From the NCBI GenBank assembly GCA_963751355.1, contig CAVVVS010000137.1, forward strand, positions 1-64,000: 64,000 bases of DNA, read 5' to 3'. Shown piece by piece: positions 29,583 to 38,746 of the stretch. This stretch comes from CAVVVS01 sp963751355. Its GTDB lineage: Bacteria; Bacteroidota; Ignavibacteria; Ignavibacteriales; Ignavibacteriaceae. The translations under genes were made by a program, and so were the position numbers. Position 1 is the stretch's first letter. Each line of letters starts with the position of its first letter. The notes beneath the pieces are model-generated. The model worked only from the letters and a program-made list of their open reading frames with translations, did no database searches and was not told the DNA's origin.

Positions 29583-30455
29583 ATGAAGCCTGTATTTGAA
29601 CAGATATATTTTAGTAATTCCCGGTCACTTAAAATATACGAACTGAACGTTGATTATTTCCATGCACCGCTGCATTTCCATCCAGAAGTAGAGATTGTTC
29701 TTATATTGGAAAGTTTTGGTAAAAGGTTTGTTGGGAAGTCAGTAGAATTTTTTAAAAAAGGTGATCTGGTAATTATAGGCCCTAATGTTCCTCATGTATG
29801 GTTGAATGACAAATTATTCATGGACGGGAACGGTAAACTAAAGGCCCGCGCATTGGTAATTCAATTTAATCTGAACATCTTCGGAAATTTATTAAATAAT
29901 TGTTATGAATTTGACAGAGTCTCATCAATAATAAAAGACTCCAGATATGGGATTGTAATAAACAAATTTAAAAATGAAATAGTATCAAAAAAACTGCGTA
30001 ATATAGAAAAGCAAAAAGGTGTTCAAAGGATTACAAAGTTGATCGAACTTCTTGAATTTATAAGCGAAAGCCGGCAATATAGATTATTAAATAGAGGTTT
30101 AACGGAAAATAAATCCTTTATTCAGGAGACTCATAAATTTGCAGCGCTTAATCTATTCTTACTGGACCATTATACGGGGGATATTAATATAACCGAGGCT
30201 GCGGAGTTAATGAAGATGAGCGTTACTTCTTTTTGTAGATTTTTCAAAAAAACAGCTCGTGTTTCTTTTATTCAATATATTAACCAGCTTAGAATTGATT
30301 ACGCATGTAAGCTTCTGATCGACAATACATATTCCGTATCCCAAATATGTTTCGAAGTCGGTTTTAACAACCTATCTTATTTTAACAGAACTTTTAAAAA
30401 AATTATGAATAAGACTCCAAAGGAATATCGCAAAGATTTTAGAGTCCTGGAATAA
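29583..30455 (+). CDS. AraC-family transcriptional regulator with cupin N-domain
   Basis: A 290-residue regulator. The N-terminal cupin (FHAPLHFHPEVEIVLIL, KKGDLVIIGPNVPHVW) binds a small ligand. The C-terminal AraC helix-turn-helix pair is clear as ITEAAELMKMSVTSFCRFFKK and SQICFEVGFNNLSYFNRTFKK, ending with TPKEYRKDF. It is divergent from the mtaB-type operon, so it probably regulates that operon. It is also the only AraC-type DNA-binding regulator in the window, so it could bind the 20-bp direct repeats, though that repeat is not seen next to this gene. Confidence 0.88.
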   Translation: MKPVFEQIYFSNSRSLKIYELNVDYFHAPLHFHPEVEIVLILESFGKRFVGKSVEFFKKGDLVIIGPNVPHVWLNDKLFMDGNGKLKARALVIQFNLNIFGNLLNNCYEFDRVSSIIKDSRYGIVINKFKNEIVSKKLRNIEKQKGVQRITKLIELLEFISESRQYRLLNRGLTENKSFIQETHKFAALNLFLLDHYTGDINITEAAELMKMSVTSFCRFFKKTARVSFIQYINQLRIDYACKLLIDNTYSVSQICFEVGFNNLSYFNRTFKKIMNKTPKEYRKDFRVLE

Positions 30456-30827
30456 AGTTTCTTTAAATCAATTTAATGGTTTTTACAAGAAATCTTCATA
30501 AGAGTGAATACTTTAAATATAATAATTGTCAAATATTTTTATTTCTTTTCAGATGATATAATTCGGTATATATTTTTTATCTCTGCTAATTAAGAAGGGT
30601 CAAATGCCTGCATAAATTGCAGTAAGTTCTATTAAGAAAAACTATAACCGTTTATTACTTAAAATCGCCATTTAATACTTATTGATTGATTCGGCTTTCT
30701 CAAAATATATCTTGCAATCCCGAAATAAGTTTCAAATTACAATTTAGAATAAGGTATAACTCTCGACTTTTTCCGTACAAACAGTTTTATTATTCAAGGT
30801 TGTGTAAAAAAATTTAAGGACCATGCA
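30456..30827 (+). other. Intergenic region upstream of the PhoD-like gene
   Basis: No gene is seen in these 372 bases. It carries the direct-repeat operator and a -33/-7 style promoter described separately, and AT-rich spacer. Confidence 0.6.
30647..30714 (+). promoter_or_regulatory. 20-bp direct-repeat operator and promoter for the PhoD-like gene
   Basis: ACCGTTTATTACTTA begins at 30647 and GCCATTTAATACTTA at 30667, exactly 20 bp apart. TTGATTC starts at 30686, 19 bp after the second copy. A TATATCTTG -7-like element follows at 30706. This is one of the best copies of the recurring site. Confidence 0.6.
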
Positions 30828-33533
30828 ATGAAACTTAAGATTCTTTCAATGATAGTATTTTTATTTACGCTTACTGTTTATTGCTCTCCAATAGGGACAG
30901 GGTTAAACGGCTGGAGTCAGCATACTAAAAGATATTGGATCGGTCCGGATTATTGGGCAAACCGTTTGCAGGATTGGCAGATAAATCGGGGCAGACTGGA
31001 ATGTATCGGCGGTGAAAATCCGTTAAGGACGGTTCACGTACTTACTCGTGCGCTGTCCACCGATAAAGGTGATTTAAGTATGAGTGTTCGTGTTGGTATT
31101 ATTTCACGAAACATAGGATTGTCTAAAAAAGACTGGTGCGGATTTTTAATAGGGGCAGGTTCCGATAAACTGGATTATCGCGCAAATGCTTTGGTTCACT
31201 TATCTTCGGGTAAAAACGGAGGTTTCGCTGCCGCAATCGACGGTGCCGGGCAGGTTGTTTTTTACGACAACGAAAATAATTTAAAGGAAATGCCCGCTAC
31301 TTTCCGAAAGGGTAATCCTGTAAAAAGAAATTCAAATGAAGATATCGAACTTCAATTGTTGATGGTGTCTCAAGGAGAAGTTTACAGTATCACATTAAAA
31401 GCGGTCGATCACAAAACTGGGGAAATTCTAAATAGTGCGGTATTGAATAATATTCCCGCAAAAAGATTAACGGGAAATATTGCTTTGGTTTCACAGGGCG
31501 GTGCCGATTCAAGCGGCGCTTCTTTTTGGTTTCGCGATTGGAAAATTTCAGGTTCCAAAGTTGCTGTAAATGAAAATCATGCTTTCGGACCAATCTTTAC
31601 TGCGATATATACTCTCAGCAAAGCTATCCTTAAATTAACTGCGCAAATGCCTCCTGTAGCGAAAACCGATCCGCAAACTGTTAAGCTGCAAATTAAATCT
31701 GCAGGTACAAATTTGTGGAAAACAATTGCAGAAGAAAAAATTATTGTTCCGGGATGGACGGTTCCGTTTCGAATTAAAAATTGGGATTCCAGGAAAGATT
31801 ATAATTACCGTTTAGTTTATTCAATGGTTTCTCCGGTTGGGCAGATGAAAGAATATTATTACACCGGAAACGTAAATCACGATCCAACAGATAAAAATAT
31901 AATTGTTGCCGGTGCTTTTACAGGAAATGGTGCAACATACGGAACATTCGGCAAAAATTTTTCTTTCACACGTGCCAATCTTTGGTTTCCTCAGGATGAA
32001 ATTGTAAGAAATTTAAAGGAACAAAAACCCGATCTTCTTGTTTTTACTGGGGATCAAATTTATGAAACAAGTCCGACTGCACCAGATAGAAGCGGCAGTT
32101 TTAATTCTTACTTAGATTATATGTATAAATGGTATCTGTTCTGTTGGGCTTATACTGATTTATTCCGTGATATTCCAACAGTCTGTATGCCCGACGATCA
32201 TGATGTTTACCAGGGAAATATTTGGGGTAACGGAGGAGTTAAACCGCCGAAACAACCGAAGGGCAATAAATATCCTGAATATTATAAAGGTGAAAATGCT
32301 AAGCTTCATTGGCGTCAGGATAGGGGGGGGTACATTATGCCCACAAGTTTTGTTAATATGGTACAAAGAACTCAAACCAGTCAATTACCCGACCCCTATG
32401 ATCCTACTCCCGTCGCCGGCGGTATTGAAGTTTATTATACCTCTATGAATTACGGCGGAATCAGTTTTGCAATTTTGGAAGATAGGAAATTTAAATCTTC
32501 GCCTGTCGAAATTATGCCCAAGGGCGATGTAGTTAATGGCTGGTTTCAAAATTCGAATTTTGATCCGCGGGAAGCAGACATGGATGATGCCAAACTTCTT
32601 GGAGATCGTCAACTTTCTTTCCTGCATTATTGGACAGCAGATTGGCGTGGAGCTTGGATGAAAATTTCTTTATCACAGACAATTTTAGCAGATATAACAA
32701 CGCAGCCGATTGGCGCTAAATCAGGCAGCATCGTAGCAAGAAGAAAACCATTGCCTCCCGGTATGATGCCGAAGAATTTTACTTTCGCCCGGGATATCGA
32801 TTCAAATGGCTGGCCCCAAACCGGTAGGAATAAAGCCCTTAGAGAATTACGCCGCGGTTTTACATTTATGGTTGCGGGAGACCAACACCTTGCATCCATC
32901 GTGCATCATGGAATTGATAGTTGGGACGACGCAGGTTTTTCATTTTGTGTACCTTCAGTAGGCAATATGCATCTCCGGATGTGGTACCCTCCTAAACCGG
33001 GCATAGACCATCAACCCGGCTATCCTCCTTACACAGGAAAATATCTCGACGGATTTGGTAATCATATTACAGTTTGGGCCGCAGCTAACCCCGTTATTTC
33101 ATATCATAAACCTGCGGAATTATACGATAGGGCCCCAGGTTACGGACTTTTACTGTTTAATAAAAAGCAACAGACAATTACGATGCAGTGCTGGCCTAGA
33201 TATGTTGATCCAGAGGAGCCCAATGTAAAAGAATTTCCGGGTTGGCCAATGACTATTTCGGTCGAAGATAATTACGGTCGAAAAGCAGATGCTTATTTAC
33301 CTACTCTAAAATTTACCGGGATGAAAAATCCGGTTGTGCAGGTAATTGACGAATCGAATAACCAAATTGTTTATACTATTCGGGCAAAGGACGATACTTT
33401 CCGTGCTAAAGTTTTTGAACCGGGGCTGTATACTGTAAAAACCGGTGAGCAGGGAACAAGTAAAATGAAAACATTGAAGCATATTCATTCAATCAGTATA
33501 AATGAATCTAAAACAATAATTATAGCATTTTAA
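30828..33533 (+). CDS. Secreted PhoD-like metallophosphatase
   Basis: A large exported protein (901 residues) with signal peptide (LKILSMIVFLFTLTVYCS). The N-terminal 250 residues look like a beta-sandwich resembling concanavalin-type or LamG domains. The following catalytic domain is of the alkaline-phosphatase-D type: FTGDQIYETS, VCMPDDHDVYQG and VAGDQHLASIVHHG supply the metal-binding Asp/His residues. The function is likely to be phosphodiester or phosphomonoester cleavage in the periplasm; in this context a sugar phosphate or a related ester could be the substrate. It has its own promoter with a 20-bp repeat operator. Confidence 0.82.
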   Translation: MKLKILSMIVFLFTLTVYCSPIGTGLNGWSQHTKRYWIGPDYWANRLQDWQINRGRLECIGGENPLRTVHVLTRALSTDKGDLSMSVRVGIISRNIGLSKKDWCGFLIGAGSDKLDYRANALVHLSSGKNGGFAAAIDGAGQVVFYDNENNLKEMPATFRKGNPVKRNSNEDIELQLLMVSQGEVYSITLKAVDHKTGEILNSAVLNNIPAKRLTGNIALVSQGGADSSGASFWFRDWKISGSKVAVNENHAFGPIFTAIYTLSKAILKLTAQMPPVAKTDPQTVKLQIKSAGTNLWKTIAEEKIIVPGWTVPFRIKNWDSRKDYNYRLVYSMVSPVGQMKEYYYTGNVNHDPTDKNIIVAGAFTGNGATYGTFGKNFSFTRANLWFPQDEIVRNLKEQKPDLLVFTGDQIYETSPTAPDRSGSFNSYLDYMYKWYLFCWAYTDLFRDIPTVCMPDDHDVYQGNIWGNGGVKPPKQPKGNKYPEYYKGENAKLHWRQDRGGYIMPTSFVNMVQRTQTSQLPDPYDPTPVAGGIEVYYTSMNYGGISFAILEDRKFKSSPVEIMPKGDVVNGWFQNSNFDPREADMDDAKLLGDRQLSFLHYWTADWRGAWMKISLSQTILADITTQPIGAKSGSIVARRKPLPPGMMPKNFTFARDIDSNGWPQTGRNKALRELRRGFTFMVAGDQHLASIVHHGIDSWDDAGFSFCVPSVGNMHLRMWYPPKPGIDHQPGYPPYTGKYLDGFGNHITVWAAANPVISYHKPAELYDRAPGYGLLLFNKKQQTITMQCWPRYVDPEEPNVKEFPGWPMTISVEDNYGRKADAYLPTLKFTGMKNPVVQVIDESNNQIVYTIRAKDDTFRAKVFEPGLYTVKTGEQGTSKMKTLKHIHSISINESKTIIIAF

Positions 33534-33812
33534 TTTTTATGTATAGCAGCAGTTTTATTTTAGCAATTCAAAATAATATGAATTTCAGATACTAACGGAT
33601 TTATTTTAAGATGACTTTAAGCACCTTGATTCAATTGAGTACTGTCTTGAACAAAATGTCAATAAATCAAATAACAAAGTAGTTAAAGAAATTAAAAGTA
33701 CATTGATCTATGCTTAGATTGCGGTATTATTTCGATTCTATTTAACGTACTTGTTTGAAGCGACCGTTTAACTGCCACATTATAATCTCTAAAATTTAGA
33801 GAAGATAGTGAT
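33534..33812 (+). other. Spacer upstream of class V aminotransferase
   Basis: No gene seen. ACCGTTTAAC near 33762 resembles one half-site of the recurring direct repeat, but I see no second copy 20 bp away, so I do not call an operator. Confidence 0.35.
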
Positions 33813-34961
33813 ATGAATGAATTACCTTCGCAACGTCACTTATTTGATATCCCAGATGAGATAGCATATTTTAATTGCGCCTACACTTCACCATTATTAA
33901 AAGAATCGCGAGATCGCTTGCATATTGGGGTAAACAGTAAGAGCTATCCCTGGGAAATAACAGTTAATGATTTTTTCGATAATGCTGAAATCATACGAAG
34001 TCTTGCTTCTATTATTTTCGGGGGTGATGCAGATGGCTATGCAGTTGTTCCTTCAGCAAGTTATGGAATAAGTACTGCGGCTCGTGCGGTTGAACCGATA
34101 TTACAGCCTGGAGATATTATTTTAGTTATTGATGAGGCCTTCCCCAGTAATTATTTACCATGGGAAAGAACAGCAAGGGAAACAAATGCAAACATAATTA
34201 TTGTTCCAACGCCATTTGATGGAAATTGGACAAATGCAATTCTTGAAAGAATAATAAAAGGTGTCAAAGTTGTTGCGGTTCCTAATTGCCATTGGACAAA
34301 TGGAGCTTTCATTGACCTTAAAATTATTGGACAAGCTTGTCGCAGTATAGAAGCAATGTTAGTTGTTGATGCTACTCAGTCGCTTGGTGCCATGCCACTG
34401 TCAATTGAAGATGTAAAACCAGATTTTCTTGTAGCAGCTGGGTATAAGTGGCTTCTCTGTCCTTATGGTTTTAGTCTTCTTTACGTTTCAGAATTTTGGC
34501 GGGAGGCCAGGCCTTTGGAAGAAACATGGATTGCACGTGATAATGCAAAAAACTTTGCTGCCTTAGCCAAATATTCAAAAAATTATATGCCCGGGGCTCG
34601 TCGGTTCGAGGTCGGAGAAAAATGCACACCAACACTTCTTCCGGGGGCAATTGCAGCATTTGAACGAATTAAAGAATGGGGCGTAGATAGTATTGCGAAA
34701 ACACTTATGAAGATGAATGAAAAAATATCTATACAATTTGAAAATCTTGGATTTGAATTACTAAACATTTCTCAACGTAGTCCACACATGTTCGGCGCAC
34801 AATTACCCAAAAGTTTTGAAGGAAATCTAATTTCAGAATTAAAAAAGAGAAAAATATTTATAAGTCAGCGGGGAAATGCCGTTCGTTTTGCACCCCACTT
34901 ATATGTGAATAATAGAGACATTGATAGATTATTAGATGTTTTGAATGAAATTATTCAATAA
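33813..34961 (+). CDS. Class V aminotransferase-fold PLP enzyme (cysteine desulfurase/epimerase family)
   Basis: A 382-residue PLP enzyme. VVDATQSLGAMPLSI contains the aspartate that contacts the cofactor ring, and FLVAAGYKWLLCPYG the Schiff-base lysine. The opening FDIPDEIAYFNCAYTSPLL is common to the kynureninase/isopenicillin N epimerase-like subgroup. There is no signal peptide, so it is cytoplasmic. Its substrate is unknown; the subgroup is broad and acts on amino acids or amino sugars. It is flanked by secreted hydrolases and has a 245-bp gap before the next gene. Confidence 0.82.
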   Translation: MNELPSQRHLFDIPDEIAYFNCAYTSPLLKESRDRLHIGVNSKSYPWEITVNDFFDNAEIIRSLASIIFGGDADGYAVVPSASYGISTAARAVEPILQPGDIILVIDEAFPSNYLPWERTARETNANIIIVPTPFDGNWTNAILERIIKGVKVVAVPNCHWTNGAFIDLKIIGQACRSIEAMLVVDATQSLGAMPLSIEDVKPDFLVAAGYKWLLCPYGFSLLYVSEFWREARPLEETWIARDNAKNFAALAKYSKNYMPGARRFEVGEKCTPTLLPGAIAAFERIKEWGVDSIAKTLMKMNEKISIQFENLGFELLNISQRSPHMFGAQLPKSFEGNLISELKKRKIFISQRGNAVRFAPHLYVNNRDIDRLLDVLNEIIQ

Positions 34962-35080
34962 CAACATTGCCTCAAGTTGATTATTGATTAGACAAGTGGT
35001 CATCGGTAGTAACTAGAATAAAAATATTTAAATAGTTGTTTAACTTACATAATATGAAAAATCCTCATAGTAAAAACATA

Positions 35081-35151
35081 ACCGTTTGTTACTTAATGTC
35101 ACCGTTTAATACTAATTAAGTTGAGTTGATTCTTAAATAAAATATATTTTG
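35081..35151 (+). promoter_or_regulatory. 20-bp direct-repeat operator and promoter for GH36-type lipoprotein
   Basis: ACCGTTTGTTACTTAATGTC begins at 35081 and ACCGTTTAATACTAATTAAG at 35101, exactly 20 bp apart. TTGAGTTGATTC starts at 35121. TATATTTTG follows at 35143. The gene starts 126 bp after the second copy. Confidence 0.6.
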
Positions 35152-35206
35152 TATCATCATGATCAATCAGTCCTTATTATACATACATTAAATAATATAA
35201 TTTTAT

Positions 35207-37333
35207 ATGAAAAAATACCTTATCTACTTTTTTTTACTATGTGTTTCTATTTTACAATTCAGCTGCAGCAGCGGTAGTTCAATCAAATTTACAAAAGGAC
35301 ATGGGAAATACTCTTTTGAAAGTAAAGATATTAAGCTTGTTTTTGACAGCCTTATGAATGTGAAAGTATATCAAAAAAAAGGTGAGAAATTATTATCTAT
35401 TGCTAAAAATGCTAATGCCCCGGATTACATCGTAGTAAACGGTACACATGTACGAAACTTTGTAGTTGACGACTCGAAAATTTATGTAACGGGAATAAAC
35501 GATAAGTTCGGCGAAGGGAAACAATTAAAGCTAACAGGCATTGTAGATGGGCCATCGAATTCAAAGATAGAGAAAAATCTTTACATTGATATTTACGAAA
35601 AATTTCCCGAATCGGCGATAATAAAAACTGAATATAAAAATTTAAATTCTACTCCCGGACTAACTCTCAATAAAGAAATTGACGATAGTTTTAGAATGGA
35701 TGCATCTCTTGTAAAAAAAGATTACGGAAAACATTCATTTTGGATTTTACAAGGCGGTTCATATCAGGCAAGACCGGATTGGATTGTTCCGGTCACCGAT
35801 GATTTTTCTTTTGAAAATTATCAAGGGCCGGAATGGGATAAAGGTGTAATAGGCGGCGGCATCCCAGTGCTGGATGTTTGGTGCAAGGAAACCGGTTTTT
35901 ATATTGGCAGTCTAAGGAATAAGTCGACTTTAATTTCTTTACCTGCTTATGTTGACAGTACAGGGTATTTAAATATAGGCATTGAATACAAAAGAGATAA
36001 TCTAAAATTTGACAGCACTTACGAATCTATTCATCATATAATAGGAGTTCATTCAGGAGATTATTTTAACGGGCTTAGAACATATGCAAAAGTAATGAAG
36101 GATAACGGAATTATTATTGTTCAACCGGATACATCGAGCCCGATTTACGGAGCCGAATGGTGCGGTTGGGGATTCGGGCCCGATTTTACGCCGAAACAGA
36201 TGATAGAAGTTATCCCGTTATTGAAAAAACTTCATTTTAAAGTTGCCACAGTTGATATGGGATGGTTTTATCACAATGGAGACAATATTCCGCGGGATAA
36301 TATTTTCCCCAATGGCGACGAAAGCGTGAAAAAATTTGTAAAAACTTTTCATGACAATGGTTTGCTAATAGATTTGTGGATTACTCCCTGCATAGCTGGA
36401 CCGGAACTTCAAAAAGAACATCCCTACTGGTTAATTAAGGATAAGAACGAAAATTATATTACACAGGACAGTTACGGTAGCACTATTGCATATATGGACC
36501 CCTCACTCAAAGCTGTTCAGGATTTTATCAGAAAATTTGTCCGTAAAGCGGTCAGCGATTGGGGGTTCGACGGCTTTAAAATGGATCAAAGTCTTATCAA
36601 TGCTGCGCCACCTTGTTATGCAAAACAGCATCATCATTCCTCGCCGGCGGAATCATTCGAAGCGCTTCCTGAAATTTATAAAATCATCTATGATGAATCC
36701 CTTAAGTTAGATAAAAATGCCATCTTAGAAATTTGTCCGTGTGGAATGTTTCCATCATTTTACAAAATGCCCTATTACAATCTACCCGTTTCTTCGGATT
36801 TTATTACACAATGGCAAATACGTGAAAGAGGAAAAACAATTAAAGCATTAATGGGGTCACACGCTGCCTACTTTGGTGACCATGTTGAAAGACATTTCAA
36901 GAAAAGTAATTTTGCTTCAATGGTTGGCGTAGGTGCCATCCCCGGAACAATGTTTGTCCTTAGGCCGGAAGATAATGTAGAGTTTATTAGAGTTAAATAT
37001 CCGTGTTACTTAAGTCCGGAACGTAAGGAGCTATTTAAAAAGTGGCTGGGTATTTACAATAAATATCAATTAAGCAAAGGCGAGTATCTTAACTTATACG
37101 ATATCGCATACGACAAACCCGAAACTCATGTAATAAAAAAAGACCCAAATTTATTCTATGCGTTTTATGCAGACGAATGGAACGGACCAGTTGAATTCAG
37201 AGGTTTGAATGATAATACGAATTATATAATTAAAGATTACGTTAATAATAAAGAATTAGGTGTAATAAAAGGGAACGGTGATCTCAATGTCCAATTTAAA
37301 GAGTATCTTCTGGTTGAAGCAGTTCCGCAGTGA
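35207..37333 (+). CDS. GH36-type alpha-galactosidase-like lipoprotein
   Basis: A 708-residue glycoside hydrolase related to the melibiase/GH36 clan. The leader KKYLIYFFLLCVSILQFSC has a lipobox cysteine, so it is probably a surface or periplasmic lipoprotein. GAEWCGWGFGPDFTPKQMIE, TVDMGWFYHNGDN and SDWGFDGFKMDQS (nucleophile candidate D460) form the barrel site. SSDFITQWQIRERGKT is the likely acid/base region. It would release alpha-linked galactose or a similar sugar from the glycan. A downstream amidohydrolase follows 40 bp later, so they form an operon. Linkage specificity cannot be read. Confidence 0.85.
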   Translation: MKKYLIYFFLLCVSILQFSCSSGSSIKFTKGHGKYSFESKDIKLVFDSLMNVKVYQKKGEKLLSIAKNANAPDYIVVNGTHVRNFVVDDSKIYVTGINDKFGEGKQLKLTGIVDGPSNSKIEKNLYIDIYEKFPESAIIKTEYKNLNSTPGLTLNKEIDDSFRMDASLVKKDYGKHSFWILQGGSYQARPDWIVPVTDDFSFENYQGPEWDKGVIGGGIPVLDVWCKETGFYIGSLRNKSTLISLPAYVDSTGYLNIGIEYKRDNLKFDSTYESIHHIIGVHSGDYFNGLRTYAKVMKDNGIIIVQPDTSSPIYGAEWCGWGFGPDFTPKQMIEVIPLLKKLHFKVATVDMGWFYHNGDNIPRDNIFPNGDESVKKFVKTFHDNGLLIDLWITPCIAGPELQKEHPYWLIKDKNENYITQDSYGSTIAYMDPSLKAVQDFIRKFVRKAVSDWGFDGFKMDQSLINAAPPCYAKQHHHSSPAESFEALPEIYKIIYDESLKLDKNAILEICPCGMFPSFYKMPYYNLPVSSDFITQWQIRERGKTIKALMGSHAAYFGDHVERHFKKSNFASMVGVGAIPGTMFVLRPEDNVEFIRVKYPCYLSPERKELFKKWLGIYNKYQLSKGEYLNLYDIAYDKPETHVIKKDPNLFYAFYADEWNGPVEFRGLNDNTNYIIKDYVNNKELGVIKGNGDLNVQFKEYLLVEAVPQ

Positions 37334-37373
37334 ATAAGTTTTTATGATTTACGAAACTTGAAGGGAAAAAATT

Positions 37374-38525
37374 ATGAACAAAAAATTTGTAAAAATCGTT
37401 TCTTTGTTATTCTGCAGCTTGATATTACTACCTTTTACGAATGTCACTGCACAGTTGGACTATTTAATGTCCATAAAAAAAATTGATATACACACACACA
37501 TAAGCAGCGATGCACCTTTCCTGAGGAAATTCCTCGATGAATATAATATGAAATTGAATACACTTTGCACAGGCGGATTGGATACTGCACACATGCGTTT
37601 TCAGATTGATCAGGCCAAAAAATTTAGCAAAGAACATCCACGCTATTATTCATGGGTTACAACGTTCGATTTAACTAAAAGAGATGATCCTGATTGGACT
37701 GAAAATGTTATCAAGAAATTAAAAGATGATTTTGATCATGGAGCGATTGGCGTTAAAATTTGGAAAGAAATAGGAATGGAAATAAAAGATAAGGATGGAA
37801 ATTATATTATGGTAGACGACCCCATGTTTGATCCGATTTATGATTTTATAGCAAAAGAAGGAAAAACTTTAATCGCACATATAGGGGAACCTATTCAAGC
37901 ATGGATGCCGGATCATCCTGAATCTAGTGGTGTACCTTTAGGTTATTGGGGCAGACATCCTAAATTCAGCTTTTGGGATAAACCGGACCGACCGTCATAT
38001 AACGAAATTATGGCAGCCAGAGATCATGTTATATCAAAGCATCCAAATTTGAGGTTCGTCGGGGCGCACCTTGCCAGTCTCGAATTCGATGTTGATGAAA
38101 TTGAAAAAAGACTTGAAGCTTATCCGAACTTTGCTGTTGAAATCGGCGGACGAATGAGATATTTCATGTGGCAAGCACGAGGAAAGGTCAGGGATTTCTT
38201 TCTAAAATTTCAGGATAGAATTATGTATGGAACAGATTTATCTGCAGGTGAAGTAGTCTGGGATAATAAAGAGAAGAAGGAAAGGGAAGCAACAAAAGAT
38301 GAAATGGATGAGATGCTTAAAAGATTAAAATACCGCCATAATCTTTTCCTCAGGTACTTAGCTACAGATGATGAAATTCCATGGGGGAACCATATTATTG
38401 GGGATATCCCGCTTCCGCAATCGGCTTATAACGTGGAAGGATTAGCTTTGTCTAAAGAAGTCCTGGAAAAAGTATTTTATAAGAATGCGGTTAAATGGTT
38501 TCCCGGTGTAAATAAAGATTATTAA
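37374..38525 (+). CDS. Exported amidohydrolase family 2 protein
   Basis: A metal-dependent hydrolase of the Amidohydro_2 type with a signal peptide (IVSLLFCSLILLPFTNVTAQ). IDIHTHIS carries the first metal histidine pair. IGVKIWKEI is in the expected second region, IAHIGEP and FVGAHLASLE give further histidines, and RIMYGTDLS the closing aspartate. Family members are often decarboxylases or lactonases in the cytoplasm, so export is unusual. It is 40 bp downstream of the GH36-type gene and upstream of a sulfatase. It may act on uronate or an acylated sugar. Confidence 0.8.
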   Translation: MNKKFVKIVSLLFCSLILLPFTNVTAQLDYLMSIKKIDIHTHISSDAPFLRKFLDEYNMKLNTLCTGGLDTAHMRFQIDQAKKFSKEHPRYYSWVTTFDLTKRDDPDWTENVIKKLKDDFDHGAIGVKIWKEIGMEIKDKDGNYIMVDDPMFDPIYDFIAKEGKTLIAHIGEPIQAWMPDHPESSGVPLGYWGRHPKFSFWDKPDRPSYNEIMAARDHVISKHPNLRFVGAHLASLEFDVDEIEKRLEAYPNFAVEIGGRMRYFMWQARGKVRDFFLKFQDRIMYGTDLSAGEVVWDNKEKKEREATKDEMDEMLKRLKYRHNLFLRYLATDDEIPWGNHIIGDIPLPQSAYNVEGLALSKEVLEKVFYKNAVKWFPGVNKDY

Positions 38526-38541
38526 CGTTTCTTTAAATCTG

Positions 38542-38625
38542 ATATCGTTATCCGGTATATATACACCTCTGTTTAACATTTTGATACCTTGATGGATTTC
38601 TTGATGAGATATATTCTTAAAATTA
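38542..38625 (+). promoter_or_regulatory. Weak copy of the direct-repeat promoter upstream of a sulfatase
   Basis: TTGATAC at 38581 and TATATTC at about 38609 match the promoter part of the recurring site. The upstream repeat copies are poor: TCCGGTATATAT at 38551 and CTCTGTTTAAC at 38567. I list it as a degenerate site only. Confidence 0.25.
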
Positions 38626-38746
38626 TAATTTATAAATAAACTTAATCGAAATTAAGTTTTTGAAAGCTTCGTTTTCATATTCTTTAAAGATTATGAAACA
38701 CCCCTACTGCCGGTGGTTTTTATTAATAATTTCAGAGCTTATAATT

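Noticed and set aside
33534..33812. Another copy of the 20-bp direct-repeat operator
   Set aside because: Only a single half-site (ACCGTTTAAC) is seen, with no partner 20 bp away and no TTGAT box.
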